A DNA stretch of 64,000 nt, from assembly GCF_040807025.1 (NCBI RefSeq), contig NC_090981.1, positions 3,732,501 to 3,796,500 on the forward strand, read 5' to 3'. Positions within the stretch are counted from its first letter, which is position 1, and each line of letters begins with the position of its first letter. Of the stretch, positions 1-10,718 are shown piece by piece. Under the pieces are notes generated by a model, which worked only from the letters and a program-made list of their open reading frames with translations, searched no databases and was not told where the DNA came from. The DNA is from Struthio camelus (Eukaryota; Chordata; Aves; Struthioniformes; Struthionidae). The position numbers and the translations under genes are program-made.

Positions 1-3000
1 AGCCAACGTACACCCATATGAAATTAAACTCACAAAAAAAGTTGACTTCTGTCTAGATGATAAATCTCAATCAAACTGTGGGTTTGCACTGGAAATTCTG
101 TTGGTGGACAGCGATGGAAAAAAGGGTTAAAATGCAAATAAAGACAGGGAACTTTATTTGGAAAGATGTGGACATATGGTAATATCTACAACAAGCTCTC
201 TGTCTGCATTACATGAAGTTAATGAAATCATATATTTACCTTGGTCATCATCACTTTGTATGCATAGAACTTTTTTCTTTTTCCTTTCCCAAGGACACCT
301 TCAAACTTTTCAACAAAAAGCTGGGCTTCCCTGGGAAATGAGGGCAAAAGAGAGATATAGATGATGTGATGGTAAACAGGATATTGTCTCTACCACTGTA
401 ATGTAATTTTTTGGTGTGTCCTAACCCCTCTCCCATCACAAATTTTTGTATAATACTGTTCCTTAGTAATATGCAGAAAAAAAGCTCTGATATGTTGTAT
501 TTCACAGAAGACTAATCATACGCAGTGCAAACAGAAAAAGCAACTTGAGTCACTGCTCTAATTCAAATGTATCTGCTGACATCCAGTTAACGTTATCTAA
601 TATTTGTCGTTTCAGTGTCTTTTGTTTGAAGTCCAACTACTGTCCATTTGTGCCACTTATAACCTGTTATTCATCCTTTGGGCCACTGATTCTTGTCCAT
701 CTACCTAACAGAAATATATTTTCATTTTTTATTTTGGAGAGGTGTATACACTTATGGCCCTGGTTCCCCTGTGTCTACCCTGATTTAATTCAGTCCTTCA
801 GAATTTCTGCATATATCGTCTTTAACTGTACCATTCTCAATCATTTCTTATACATGTAGCTTCAGTGGTCCCCAAAAGATTAATTCTTTCCTTATAAAGA
901 TATGGAAATGAAATAATACCCTAATCATAACAAATATGAAAGGGAGATTTTTTTAATCGGTTTTAAAATGCATGATGTCCATGGATTAAAACAATAAAGA
1001 GATGAGATCAAGAATGTACTAATATTCCTCCATTCCATTGTCTCTCTATGGAGAAAATGTGCCTTAAAGGCCACATGTCCTGATCTAAAGCACTGGAAAA
1101 TAAAGTAAGATTTCTTAGCACTGAGTGTATGCATCAGAGTGAATAACTACTTTGCCATCAGGTGAGACTATTGCAAAGCATTGTGTATTATATTAGTTAT
1201 CACACTAAGTGCTTGGGGAAAAGTAGACAATTAGAAAAGTGTTAATTGTGATGCACATCTTTCTAGAAGCTATGCAGATAAGTTCACTGAGTGAAATTAT
1301 CACGCTTATAGCTGCATCCCACAGATTTTAGTCCCAAGAGCAAGTGAAAAGATTGTGTCAAACTGCAAAACCTGAAAATGACATGACATTCCTGAGACAA
1401 TGCAATATAAAGCTGCCAAATCCATCTTTCATTCTCTGGGAGCCCTCTGAGCACAGAGCCACTCCATCACCTTCTGTGAGCTCACACCTTCACCATGCCT
1501 GCAAGGCACCAGCTTGAGAGCTGGCTCTTCTCACCTCCCTAGGCAGTTGACATGCCTTTGCCACCATCTGAGTCCCAGCTTTCTTATTTGGGGATACAGG
1601 TTGGCAGAAGCGAAGAGGTACACACTACAGCATGGATCCCAAGCCAGTCACTCTTTTTTTTTTTTTTTTAATGTGGCACAAGGCACACACATTCAGATGG
1701 AAAAGTAAAACACTCCACCACCATGTATCCCATCACTTCACAGCTTCAAAGTGTTCTTCAGGAACTGAGTCAGTGTCTATTAAGGCTTTAGCTCCCTTAT
1801 TCTGACTTTTGTTCTTCCAGATCTCATGTGTCTTCTGAATCTTGGAGCCTGATCTTTCTATGCTTTAGCTAACTATGACACTAACTGAGCCCTTAGCTTT
1901 TTCCTTTGACTGTCCTCTGAGTACTTCAGAGATTTTCTGGCTCAGCACTAACATCTCATCCTTTCATTTTGATTCTCAAAACATTATCCTCTTAAATTCT
2001 AGCTGTCTCAAATAAGTTAGAAAAAATGGATTCTTCCAGCTTCAGGAAACCAGTGTTCAAGAGTCCCATTTAAATCCATGTCCTCAAGGTTTAAAATCTT
2101 GCAGTCTGGAGAGATATAAGGCAGTCCTAACAGCAGATGGCAGCTTCCACATAAACTCAGTAGTCAGTGGTGGAGCAGTGCCATAAAAGCAGTCAGAATA
2201 AACTGGGCTTGTACCAACCCCCCAAATAATCATATCATATTTTTGACTTAAGAAGTAAAAGGAAAATCTTCTACCAACCACTCCTGTCACTAGGTGATTC
2301 AAGTACTGGAACTGTTTCATGAGAAATTACTGAAATCAAAACCTACAGAGCCATAGAAAACCTGTTCTTCCAGTCACTGATTACATGTAGGCTTGCTGCA
2401 GAATATCAAGATTTTCAAAACGTTTTTTTTTAAACTGAAGCAGTAAGTTAGAAATTCAAGAGGATAATATTAAAGCAACCATTAGCACATAATGAATCCT
2501 CCACAATGGTTATGAACACATTTTGCATCTGTAACTGAACACAGTTCTCCACAAATAAGTATGTTCTGCTATAAAATTAAGCTAAGCCAGAACAAGAAGG
2601 AACTTTTCCCAATAAAAGTCATAAAAAATTTATTTTCAACTCTGAAACCAAGCCCTGTGTTTACTTGTTTGCAATATCTTGTTATGTTTTTCTATACAAA
2701 AAATAATATTTCTTATCAGTCTCTACCTCCTGGACTCTCTATCAAGGGTGTATTTAAAACAATCTTTAGAGTGTTAGTAGTATATAAGCTCTTTCTCTGT
2801 CTTCAGGCTTTCAAAATGGACCAAAACCTTGCTGTTTGATCCAGATCTCCATGGTTAATGTTGCTGACTTTCCTGAACATTTCCCTTGGTTTCACTTTGC
2901 CAATGGCTAAGTTCTCCTCTCTCCCTCCATTCTCTCTTTGCCAAAACTAGCCCCCTTCAATTATGACAAGAAGGTATTTCAAACAAACAGAACAAACTAT

Positions 3001-3247
3001 GGCTATTAGTATTGCCCATTTCTGTGAAGTAATAGCCAAAAATCTTAATATAGTAAGTAAAACATAGCACATGCTATGTGACATTATTATGCAGTTGAAA
3101 GAAATGTGTAATTATTTTGTAACATGGAGAGAGTGAAAGTCCCTTTTATGTGTCAAAAAGTTACAAGCATGTCTTACCCTTTTTTGTGTGTGGTGGATTT
3201 CTCTTTACCAATGACATTTTAAAGAGCATTTTCATACCAGAGGGTAT

Positions 3248-3282
3248 GAGGCTAAGTCTCATTTAGAGAGGCTAAGTCTCAT
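3248..3282. repeat. Short direct repeat (15 bp, two copies)
   Basis: GAGGCTAAGTCTCAT occurs at 3248-3262 and again at 3268-3282, separated by five bases. This is a small local duplication with no evident function. Confidence 0.8.
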
Positions 3283-4679
3283 AAAAAAACCCTACTGCAT
3301 ACAAGCATATAGAGGAGTTATGTGCCCCACAGCAACCTATCCGTTAGCTGCATCCATGAATATTTGCATGAGTAATTTACAGATCTTATTTAATTGGTAT
3401 TTAAATGTAAATCTCAGTAACAATTTGATTCTATGAAAAACTCCCACTGGAGTTTTAATGAAATATATGAAAAGCAAATTTAGTGCAGGCACAGAGCTTG
3501 AAAGAGGGCCTATGGGTAATGAGGTAGAGAATGTGTGTTGCAGTTATGTGCAAGGCAGTAATATGGGAAGCATTACTACCAGATGATGCTGGAGCCATCG
3601 AACAATGCATTTTCCTTCCCTCCCTCATCCTTTCTTCCCTCTGTAGCATGTTAGTCCCACTGGGTTGTTCCTGACTTCTCTGATTTGTAGGTTAAGGAAA
3701 ACTTTCCCTCATTTCTATTTAAGCTTCCTGTCTTTAAAAGTTCAGCAACAACATAGCAGTATTCATTCAGGGAATGGGCTTGCAATGGCTTTCCATGTCT
3801 GTGACGCGTACTCTTTTTTGTTAAATATAATCCAGTATGTTATTTAATTCAGCTTTCTACCTTGATGTCTAAACTAAAAGACCTCTATTTGTACATCCCT
3901 GCAGACTTTTACCAAACTTTGTACTTTCCTCCATTTCTTTTATGCTAAAAATAAAATATGGAGGCAAGGGGAAAGATCGAGCAATACAAAGTAGTCCTAA
4001 ACTGGTAGTCTTATTTTAGAAGCCTCAATAACAACCAAAAACCATGCACATATATATGCACATCTGCTTGGAAGAAATGCAACTTCACTAACATGAGGAC
4101 GTGTCAAAAACAACACAGAGAGACAAAACCAAGCTTTGTAATCACTAGTATCATGTGTTATAGGTAAATTATCTATATCACAAGATAGGCCAAAGTGTAC
4201 TCTGTTAGCTAACTGTGAATTTAAAGAAGCTTCAGAGAAACCTTATTAATTGAATTACTGACACAAGGAATGAATAAATGTTGCATGGGGCCAGGCATTA
4301 TTGTCCTGGAGAAGCCTGAGTTAATTATTAATAGTAGGTGTGGAGCTATAGCTTCCAAAGTGCTAGGTGTACGGTACTTTGAGCACTTCAGCATTGCAGA
4401 GAGAGGATGAATTACAGCTCTCAGAGGTTATTGTTAATGAACAGGATTCAAGTGGATTGCTCACATTTTTCAGTAACAGTTCAGAACAGTTTCAGTCTCC
4501 AAGATCTAAAAACTCATTAAAAAGAAATGTCATATTAATATTGATCACCCAGGGCTTCTCCAAGTCTTAAAAAGATTGGCTACAAACTGACCACAAAACA
4601 AGTGTTGCCAGGCAGGGGCTCACTTGAAAAGCAGTTCAGTAGTAATAATGGGCAAATTATAGTGTTATTAAATACCTGG

Positions 4680-4721
4680 CTGGCCTCAGGAATTGCCATG
4701 CTGGCCTCAGGGATTGCCAGT
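4680..4721. repeat. Tandem duplication, 21-bp unit
   Basis: Two adjacent near-identical copies of a unit starting CTGGCCTCAG and continuing ATTGCCA, differing at one or two positions. It looks like simple slippage. Confidence 0.8.
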
Positions 4722-7700
4722 ATGTTCACAGTAAAAGAACTGAAATACAGATACACTGGAGTATAAAGACAACATTCAAAGAGGAGAAATTTCCTCCATC
4801 TCACAAAGGCACCTTATGAATCTTTGGTTTTTGTATACTTACAGAATATTCTGTTTTCATTTGATCTGTTTTGATGGATAACCTGAGTTCTGTAATAAAT
4901 GTCACTAAAGAAAAATATTTAAAAATCATTGTACTATATTCTGTCCCTGACCCATGAAGGAGAGATTGCTCCTTGGATTATTTAGAAAAACTAAAAACTC
5001 CTTCTGGATCTCTTTACAGTCTGTATTTAATTGGGAGTCCTTTAAAAATCATAAGCCTGACATTTGACTGCCTTCTTTTTCATAACACTATTTTGTTTGT
5101 TTTGATAGTTTTGATAGTAATTGGCTTGTGGTATAGCTCAAAATTGAGACTGCTATTAGCACTTTTCTGTGTCCTTGCATGCAATTCTCTGATTACATGG
5201 TAACTTAATAGACTGTTAGTAGATATAAACTGCATGGCTGTTAATAGCCCTTCCTATTTTATAGCACAAACCCCTATATAAAATGTGGCATATACTAAGA
5301 AGGAAAACAAGATTAGTATTCAGGAGCCAAACACAGTAGCACAGCTTTTTAAATCTTCCCCTTGCCTTCATATGTGTGCAAAACCCAACTTGAAGAAGGC
5401 CCAGAAAGGGACACAATCCCCCAAAGCAGACCCTTGGCTATAAATTGGTATAGCTTTCCCTTGAGCTTTTCCAACTTGCAGCAGCTGAAGCTGTGGCCCC
5501 CTAAGTTTATCTTTTGTACTATTTTCTAATCCAGAAAATGTTTTAATAGTTTAATCCTCTCTCTCATTCTGGTCAGGAATGACTGATGGCCATTACCATC
5601 CGATGGCTCTTCAGCTAATTCTGTACTGGTGTAGGTAGCCAGTTTCGAGAGGAAACGTGCACAAAATATCAGCTCCCACAGAAAGGGCCCAACAACAGCA
5701 CTCACAAACCCTGCAAACCAGTAGGAGGAAAAAGAGAAGGGCCAGAACACTCTTCTGAAGGAGGATATTTTTCTATGAAAATGGAAAAAGCGAGGCTCCA
5801 GCACGGACTACTGTGTCCTTTGCTTGCAGTCTGACACATTTATGATTAGGGGCCGGGGGGAGGTGATGCTGGATTCCATACAACACCGTTTCGTGCCTCT
5901 CCTCACCTTTGCCTCCCTCCTTTCCCCTCTCCAGACCTGCGAGGATCTCAGCAACATCCTCCATCTGCAAACCGCAACAGGAGCAGCTGCCCCAGCCCGA
6001 GGCTTATCCTCACTCATGGGTCTTCAGAGAATAATCAGAGGCTATTTGAAATGCATCTTCTGGATGCAGGGATGTAAATTAGAAATTAGAGCTGATCTAA
6101 TTTTGTGGTGCAGCTCGATTAAGAGTGCCATTTCAGCAATGAGTATTTAAATCAGGTTTCAACAGAAGGTATTTTCTACAAAGCAACTAGTTCAGCAACT
6201 GTGTTCTAAAATTAATTGCTGATTCACACGTTTCAGAACAAAAGAATGAAGGAAAAGATTAACTTTTTTACAAAGCAGTCACTGGAGTTGAGTAGAAATT
6301 GGCTTTCCCATCCTGTACCAAAAAAAAATAAAAAACCCACCTCCCTCAGGAAAATCCAAAGCATTTAATTTCAATACTTACCTCTTTAAAAAAAATAATA
6401 ATTTTATTATAGCTGGTTTACATTTGGACAAGAAAGTGGTTTTGAATCAGAAGATTAAGGGGATTGTTTGGTCTTGAAAATGCTTAAGCAAAATGCTTCA
6501 ACAATTTTAAATTTCTTATTCACTTTTTTAAAATGAACAATTTAGTGGAAATTAAACCTTTTCCTAAAAAAAGTTTGCTTTGACAAATTAACATTTTCTG
6601 ATAAATAATATTTAGACAAAAAAGTCCTTAACAGCCCTATTAATTACTTTTCAAATAATGTGAGAAATATTTGTATTTTTTCTCTTATTTTGTCATGAAT
6701 ATGTAACTAATCCTTAAGCACTCTTTGGGAGGTTTTTTTCCCCCTTCTTGGAAAAATATAGGTGCTAATAGAGAACAAATATGGAAGTGGGGTTTGGTTC
6801 ATGGCAAAGGAGGTTCCTCAAAATGCTGAGGAGAAATCTCCTCCAATGAAGCATCTCCTTTTTGTGCAAGCTGGAAGACAAAGAATAGGAAAGTTTGTTC
6901 TTCTATCTTTAAAGCCTTTTTTGCTTTCTGCACATCCCATAGTACTCAAACATCTGCCCAGGCAAAGAAGCAGATGATACAGGGAAAGAATAACTAGTAA
7001 TAATTGTTGACCAAAACCTTCAAGAGCAAGAAATGACTGAGGAGTTTAAGATACTTTAAGCCAGTTTGTGCCTATTTTTCATATATACAGGAATAATGAC
7101 AATCTATCCACCTAATGATTCCAGGATAACTGTTAAATAAATTCCTTTAATCCAAAACAAATTTACAGATACCCTAAACTGTGTTGATATAGATGCTTCT
7201 GTATCGCTATAACTATGTTCATAATAAAGCAGTCATTGCTATAACAATATTAGTTCTTAGATTTTAAACAGCATAAATACACGAGGTCTTTCATTGCAAC
7301 TCATTTGGACTTAGGCTCCAAAGAGCCAGTTATGAAAACAGGACTCTAGAAAACAGTCTATGTCTGTATTATGGTACCTAAATGATTGGTTTTAATTTTT
7401 TCAAAGGTACTGAGTACTCACAAGTTCCATGATTTTCATCTAAGATGCAAAACATAGGTTTAAGCACTTAATTCTCAGCACACGTTTGAAAACATGACCG
7501 AATATTAGTTTTTCTTTTATATTTTTTATTCCAGCATTTTGCTGGATTTGTTTGTTTTTGTCTGCCAAGATATGCATGACTCTGTACAGAACTGTGTCAA
7601 TCTAAAATGGGATTGTCCAGAATAAATGGTGACTATTTTTGGAATGTTATTTGATAGAGAAACATAGCAATAAATGTAATGCTTCAGTTAATAAAAGTAG

Positions 7701-8214
7701 ATTGAAAATAAAGAAGCTAATCTGAAGAACTGTCATTTCCACTTGGAATACAAATTTTTCCAAGGCAAATAAGCTAAAGTGCTTCTAAGCCTACTTCAAA
7801 GAGAGCTGTAGCAAAGTATAGAAAAAGCCATTGTTTTGCAAAACCCCCAGAGAGTACCATTGATGCATGTTTTGTACTAACATAAACCTTCTGATGTGTG
7901 CAAATAAAACTGAATGCAAGTCTAGTCACTCAGTCAAAATTTCAGAAATATAATAATTTAAAAGTTGATTAAGCTAATGGACATTCAGATAAAATTGCTG
8001 CCCATGCTAAATATATAAGGACAACTTAATGCTGAATATTAACAGAGAAATGATTTTCATTTCTTGGGCAGATAATAAGGGTGGGATTTTGAAAACTTAC
8101 TGTTGGTTTAACTGTGAAAGCCCACCTCAGAGTATAAAAAAGCTGTCTAGTGCAGTAGTTCAGCAGTCACTGAAGCTGACTAGAAGTACTCACCCAATTA
8201 CAAACATTTAACAG

Positions 8215-8460
8215 TAATGTAGATTTTTAAGGCCAGAATGGATTGCTATTCTCCCTTGCTCAGACCAGGAGGGGATCTGCAGAAGTTCATTTAGGGTGCT
8301 CCTGATTCAAATCCAGAACTAGTGGCTGAGCTAATTAAATCATGTAAAATTTACACATCTGATTTAAAGACTTCTATCTGTACTCAATCAACACTGTCCC
8401 TAAAGAAGCTGCTATAATTTACCCTCACCATAAATGTGTGCCAGTTGTCTTCAAACACTT
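8215..8460 (-). repeat. Probable ancient CR1/L3-like 3' fragment
   Basis: The block beginning TTTTTAAGGCCAGAATGGA, with GATTTAAAGACTTC downstream, resembles the reverse complement of worn amniote CR1/L3-type LINE tails seen in birds, turtles and crocodilians. The resemblance is from memory of the family, with many substitutions. A RepeatMasker run would decide it. Confidence 0.4.
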
Positions 8461-9499
8461 CTTTTTTGTAATGTCATAAAAGCAAACTGAGAGAACCAGC
8501 TGATGTCAATGATAGAATAGAAAAACAACTATAAAGTAGAAGCTCTGTTCATAATAAGGATACAACTGTAAAAATTTTATTTTATGTTGGTGAAGATCCA
8601 ATAATTATAGACTATGACAAATAAAGTAATTCTTATCTAATCTGCTTATCTAATTTTCATGAAATTTCTCTCATCTTCACAATATTTTCTCTTTACATCT
8701 GCTGCATACTCTGTTCTCTTTTGCTCTACGTCCCCTTCTTTCACAACATACATTCCATTAGTATATCCTCCACAAAATGACTTTACCTTCCAGAGAAAAA
8801 AAAATCACAGACCTTCCACCCTGCATTTTTCCATCACTGTTGATTCAAACTATGTTATGCTCTCTCTTCCCATTATGTTTGTGTTTTCCATCTATATCGA
8901 AAACTCTCTGGAGTAGGGACCATCTTTTCTCTGTTAGTTGTGTCTAACAAATCCCAGTCATATCTTTGGTTGGTGTTTGGGCACACAAACACAGTGACTG
9001 ATGAGCTATTTAAAACAGATGAGCATAGCAGCTTTTGCAAAAGAATAAATTTCTGTACATTAACTCAGTTTCCTGTGCTCTAGTGGATTTGCCAGAACAA
9101 AACACAGTTTTACAGGTGGCATACCTAAAAATGCATAAAAAGTCAAGCTCAGTTTCCAATCAGAAAAAAGGTTTATTTTTTTCATAAATTCAAATAATCT
9201 GTTCTTTCCCCAAGATTGTTAGGACAAAAAGGAAAATCCTCCCTTCCCATACCAGTAATCTTGAGGTATTGTTGAAATTGAACATTTTGCTTGCATCAGA
9301 TCTATTATAAACTTATCAACTGAAGAAAATGAAAGCTTTTACTGGGATGTGTGATGCAAACCTAAAACAAAGATCTAAGTTTTTCATATTTGATTTCAGG
9401 TCTGCAGAGATGAGAAAGCACTGATCTGCAATACTGTTTAAATCCACTTTCTCTGAAAGCACACACCAGGAAAGAAATAGAGATCAGACATGGCTTGAA

Positions 9500-9504
9500 G
9501 TTAA
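9500..9504. repeat. Target-site duplication GTTAA (left copy)
   Basis: GTTAA directly precedes the LTR start TGTGACGCGCC. The identical GTTAA follows its other end at 10474-10478. A perfect 5-bp duplication fixes the boundaries of the insertion. Confidence 0.8.
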
Positions 9505-9598
9505 TGTGACGCGCCACTAGAGGGGCATCCGGGATTCTTTTGGATTCCAGGGTTAGTTGCACTGAACTCGAGAGATCATCTTTTGTCAGATGGAAGAA

Positions 9599-9604
9599 TT
9601 TATT
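9599..9604 (-). promoter_or_regulatory. Polyadenylation signal AATAAA in LTR copy 1
   Basis: The plus-strand TTTATT reads AATAAA on the LTR sense strand. Copy 2 has lost this hexamer at the equivalent place (its sequence reads CTAACGAG). Because the LTR is in sense with the TMC gene, the signal could in principle act inside that gene's intron. Confidence 0.5.
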
Positions 9605-10078
9605 AGATCTAAGCAGTTCTACACATATGACGGACACTGGACAACACTAAACCATTAACAGCAGACAATCTACAAGTATGACAAAGCTAAGAAGTATAGT
9701 AAAGAATTAAAAACAGACTACACATATCAGAGCTCTATGGTTAACCACCGAAGCACAGTACAATGACTGCTCTCGGATGCACGGTATAATGACTGCTCTC
9801 GCCCTTTCCTTGTCCTTATGGGCCACCCCTCCGGTAGAGTTTTCCCCGGATTGTTCTCACCACGCTCGAGCTGCGCCAAGAGGATTCAGGTTCTCTCTGG
9901 CAGTTGGCATCAGGGGCGTCCCCGCTGATGGGTGGGTTGTCGGTCCGCAGGCCAGCTGACGGTGAGTCCCAGTCCACACAGAGGTATGTGGCTTACTTCC
10001 TTTAACCCTTCCCGGGCTTAGCTCATTATTCAGTCAATCGGTGCCAGACCATAGCTGGACAATGGAACAGATGGCCTC

Positions 10079-10245
10079 AGGTGATAACAGTATGGATGCC
10101 AACAGGATGGTCGACAGGATGCTCAGCAGTATGGTCAACAGCTATCAGTGTGCATGTTTAACAGTTGCACGTTTAACAGCTATCAGTGCGCACAGTCAGC
10201 AGCTATCAGTGCGCACATTCAACAGCTATCAGTACGAAATTCCAA
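10079..10245 (-). repeat. Tandem repeats in the LTR promoter-upstream (U3) region
   Basis: Two repeat types stand side by side. The first is about four degenerate copies of a 12-15 bp unit around CAGGATGGTC. The second is about four copies of a 22-23 bp unit containing ACAGCTATCAGTGCGCAC, plus one short copy. They lie upstream of the promoter on the LTR sense strand, where retroviral enhancers sit. They are absent from copy 2 and explain most of the length difference. Confidence 0.75.
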
Positions 10246-10473
10246 GGTACCTAGATGCTTACAGTGTGAGTCTGCGGTGTCACTTCTCCTTTGCTGACTA
10301 GGTTTGCTCTGCACTCATGGGGTCACTGGAGGGCTATGGCAACCCCACAGTGTGGTGACTCCGGCCGTGGTGCACCCGGGGTTCCTAAACTCTTGGGGAG
10401 CCCCCCAGAGCAAACCCCTCTTCTACGGGCTGCACCATCCTGAGTCCCATGCTTGCCTGTGTGGCGCCTATCA

Positions 10474-10478
10474 GTTAA
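10474..10478. repeat. Target-site duplication GTTAA (right copy)
   Basis: It matches 9500-9504 exactly and directly follows the LTR terminus ending CTATCA. Confidence 0.8.
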
Positions 10479-10601
10479 TTGTGTCAGTAGATCTAGAAAT
10501 AAAGTTAAAGTTAGAAGAACAGTGCACATCATTGCAAATCAGGATGGCAGATATTCATTAAGAAAATCAAACCATACTTCAGGACAGCCAACTTCTTTTA
10601 C

Positions 10602-10718
10602 ATCTTCCATGGCTTGTTTCGTAGCATGGCAATTAACTTCTTTTTTTCTTCTACCTCTTCTTTCAGCTTGGCCAATTCCTCCTCTGTAATCAGCTCCTCC
10701 TCAGAATCATAATCAGAG
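10602..10718 (-). CDS. TMC2: TMC family channel exon (TMC2-like), pre-membrane KPW motif
   Basis: This internal exon of 117 nt is bounded by the acceptor TTTTTGCTTGCAG and a GTAAAA donor. It encodes SDYDSEEELITEEELAKL followed by EEVEEKKKLIAMLRNKPWKM. The EEVEEKKKLIA...RNKPW block matches the conserved cytoplasmic segment just before the membrane region of vertebrate TMC2. TMC1 has a related but less similar segment (DEKRQIIA...KPWKM). TMC1 and TMC2 form the mechanotransduction channel of hair cells. The exon starts after two bases of a codon and ends two bases into the next (AT|G), so the Met after KPWK spans the junction. The upstream exon at 13202-13551 supplies the matching phase. The next downstream exon is not seen in the window. 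TMC1 is the main alternative assignment. Confidence 0.65.

Larger units (their letters stand above)
1..9499. other. AT-rich non-coding DNA, probably TMC intron or beyond
   Basis: I find no exon here that continues the TMC gene lying to the right. I looked on the minus strand for the conserved segments that follow the KPW motif (the GALGKGKGK and RWMYG blocks) and did not see them. The stretch holds short tandem duplications (3248-3282 and 4680-4721), a small GC-richer pocket at 5.5-6.1 kb and one probable ancient repeat near 8.2 kb. Other open frames are under 110 codons and have no recognisable domain. Confidence 0.5.
9505..10473 (-). mobile_element. Solo LTR, family A copy 1 (969 bp), minus orientation
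   Basis: The plus strand starts TGTGACGCGCC and ends GGCGCCTATCA, giving imperfect 11-bp inverted termini of TG...CA type, flanked by GTTAA duplications. It aligns along its length with the copy at 56042-56783. Shared blocks include GGCCGTGGTGCACCCGG, TGGGGAGCCCCCCAGAGC and AGGCCAGCTGACGGTG. Orientation is inferred from copy 2, which has a TATAAAAGG box on the minus strand, and from a minus-strand AATAAA here (9599-9604), about 95 bases from the element's 3' end. This copy has lost the clear TATA box and many CpGs, and it carries extra tandem repeats (10079-10245). No gag, pol or env lies next to it, so it is a solo LTR. It sits about 130 bp past the TMC exon at 10602-10718, in the same transcriptional sense. 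The retroviral class is not certain; 5-bp duplications fit an ERVL-like group. Confidence 0.8.
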
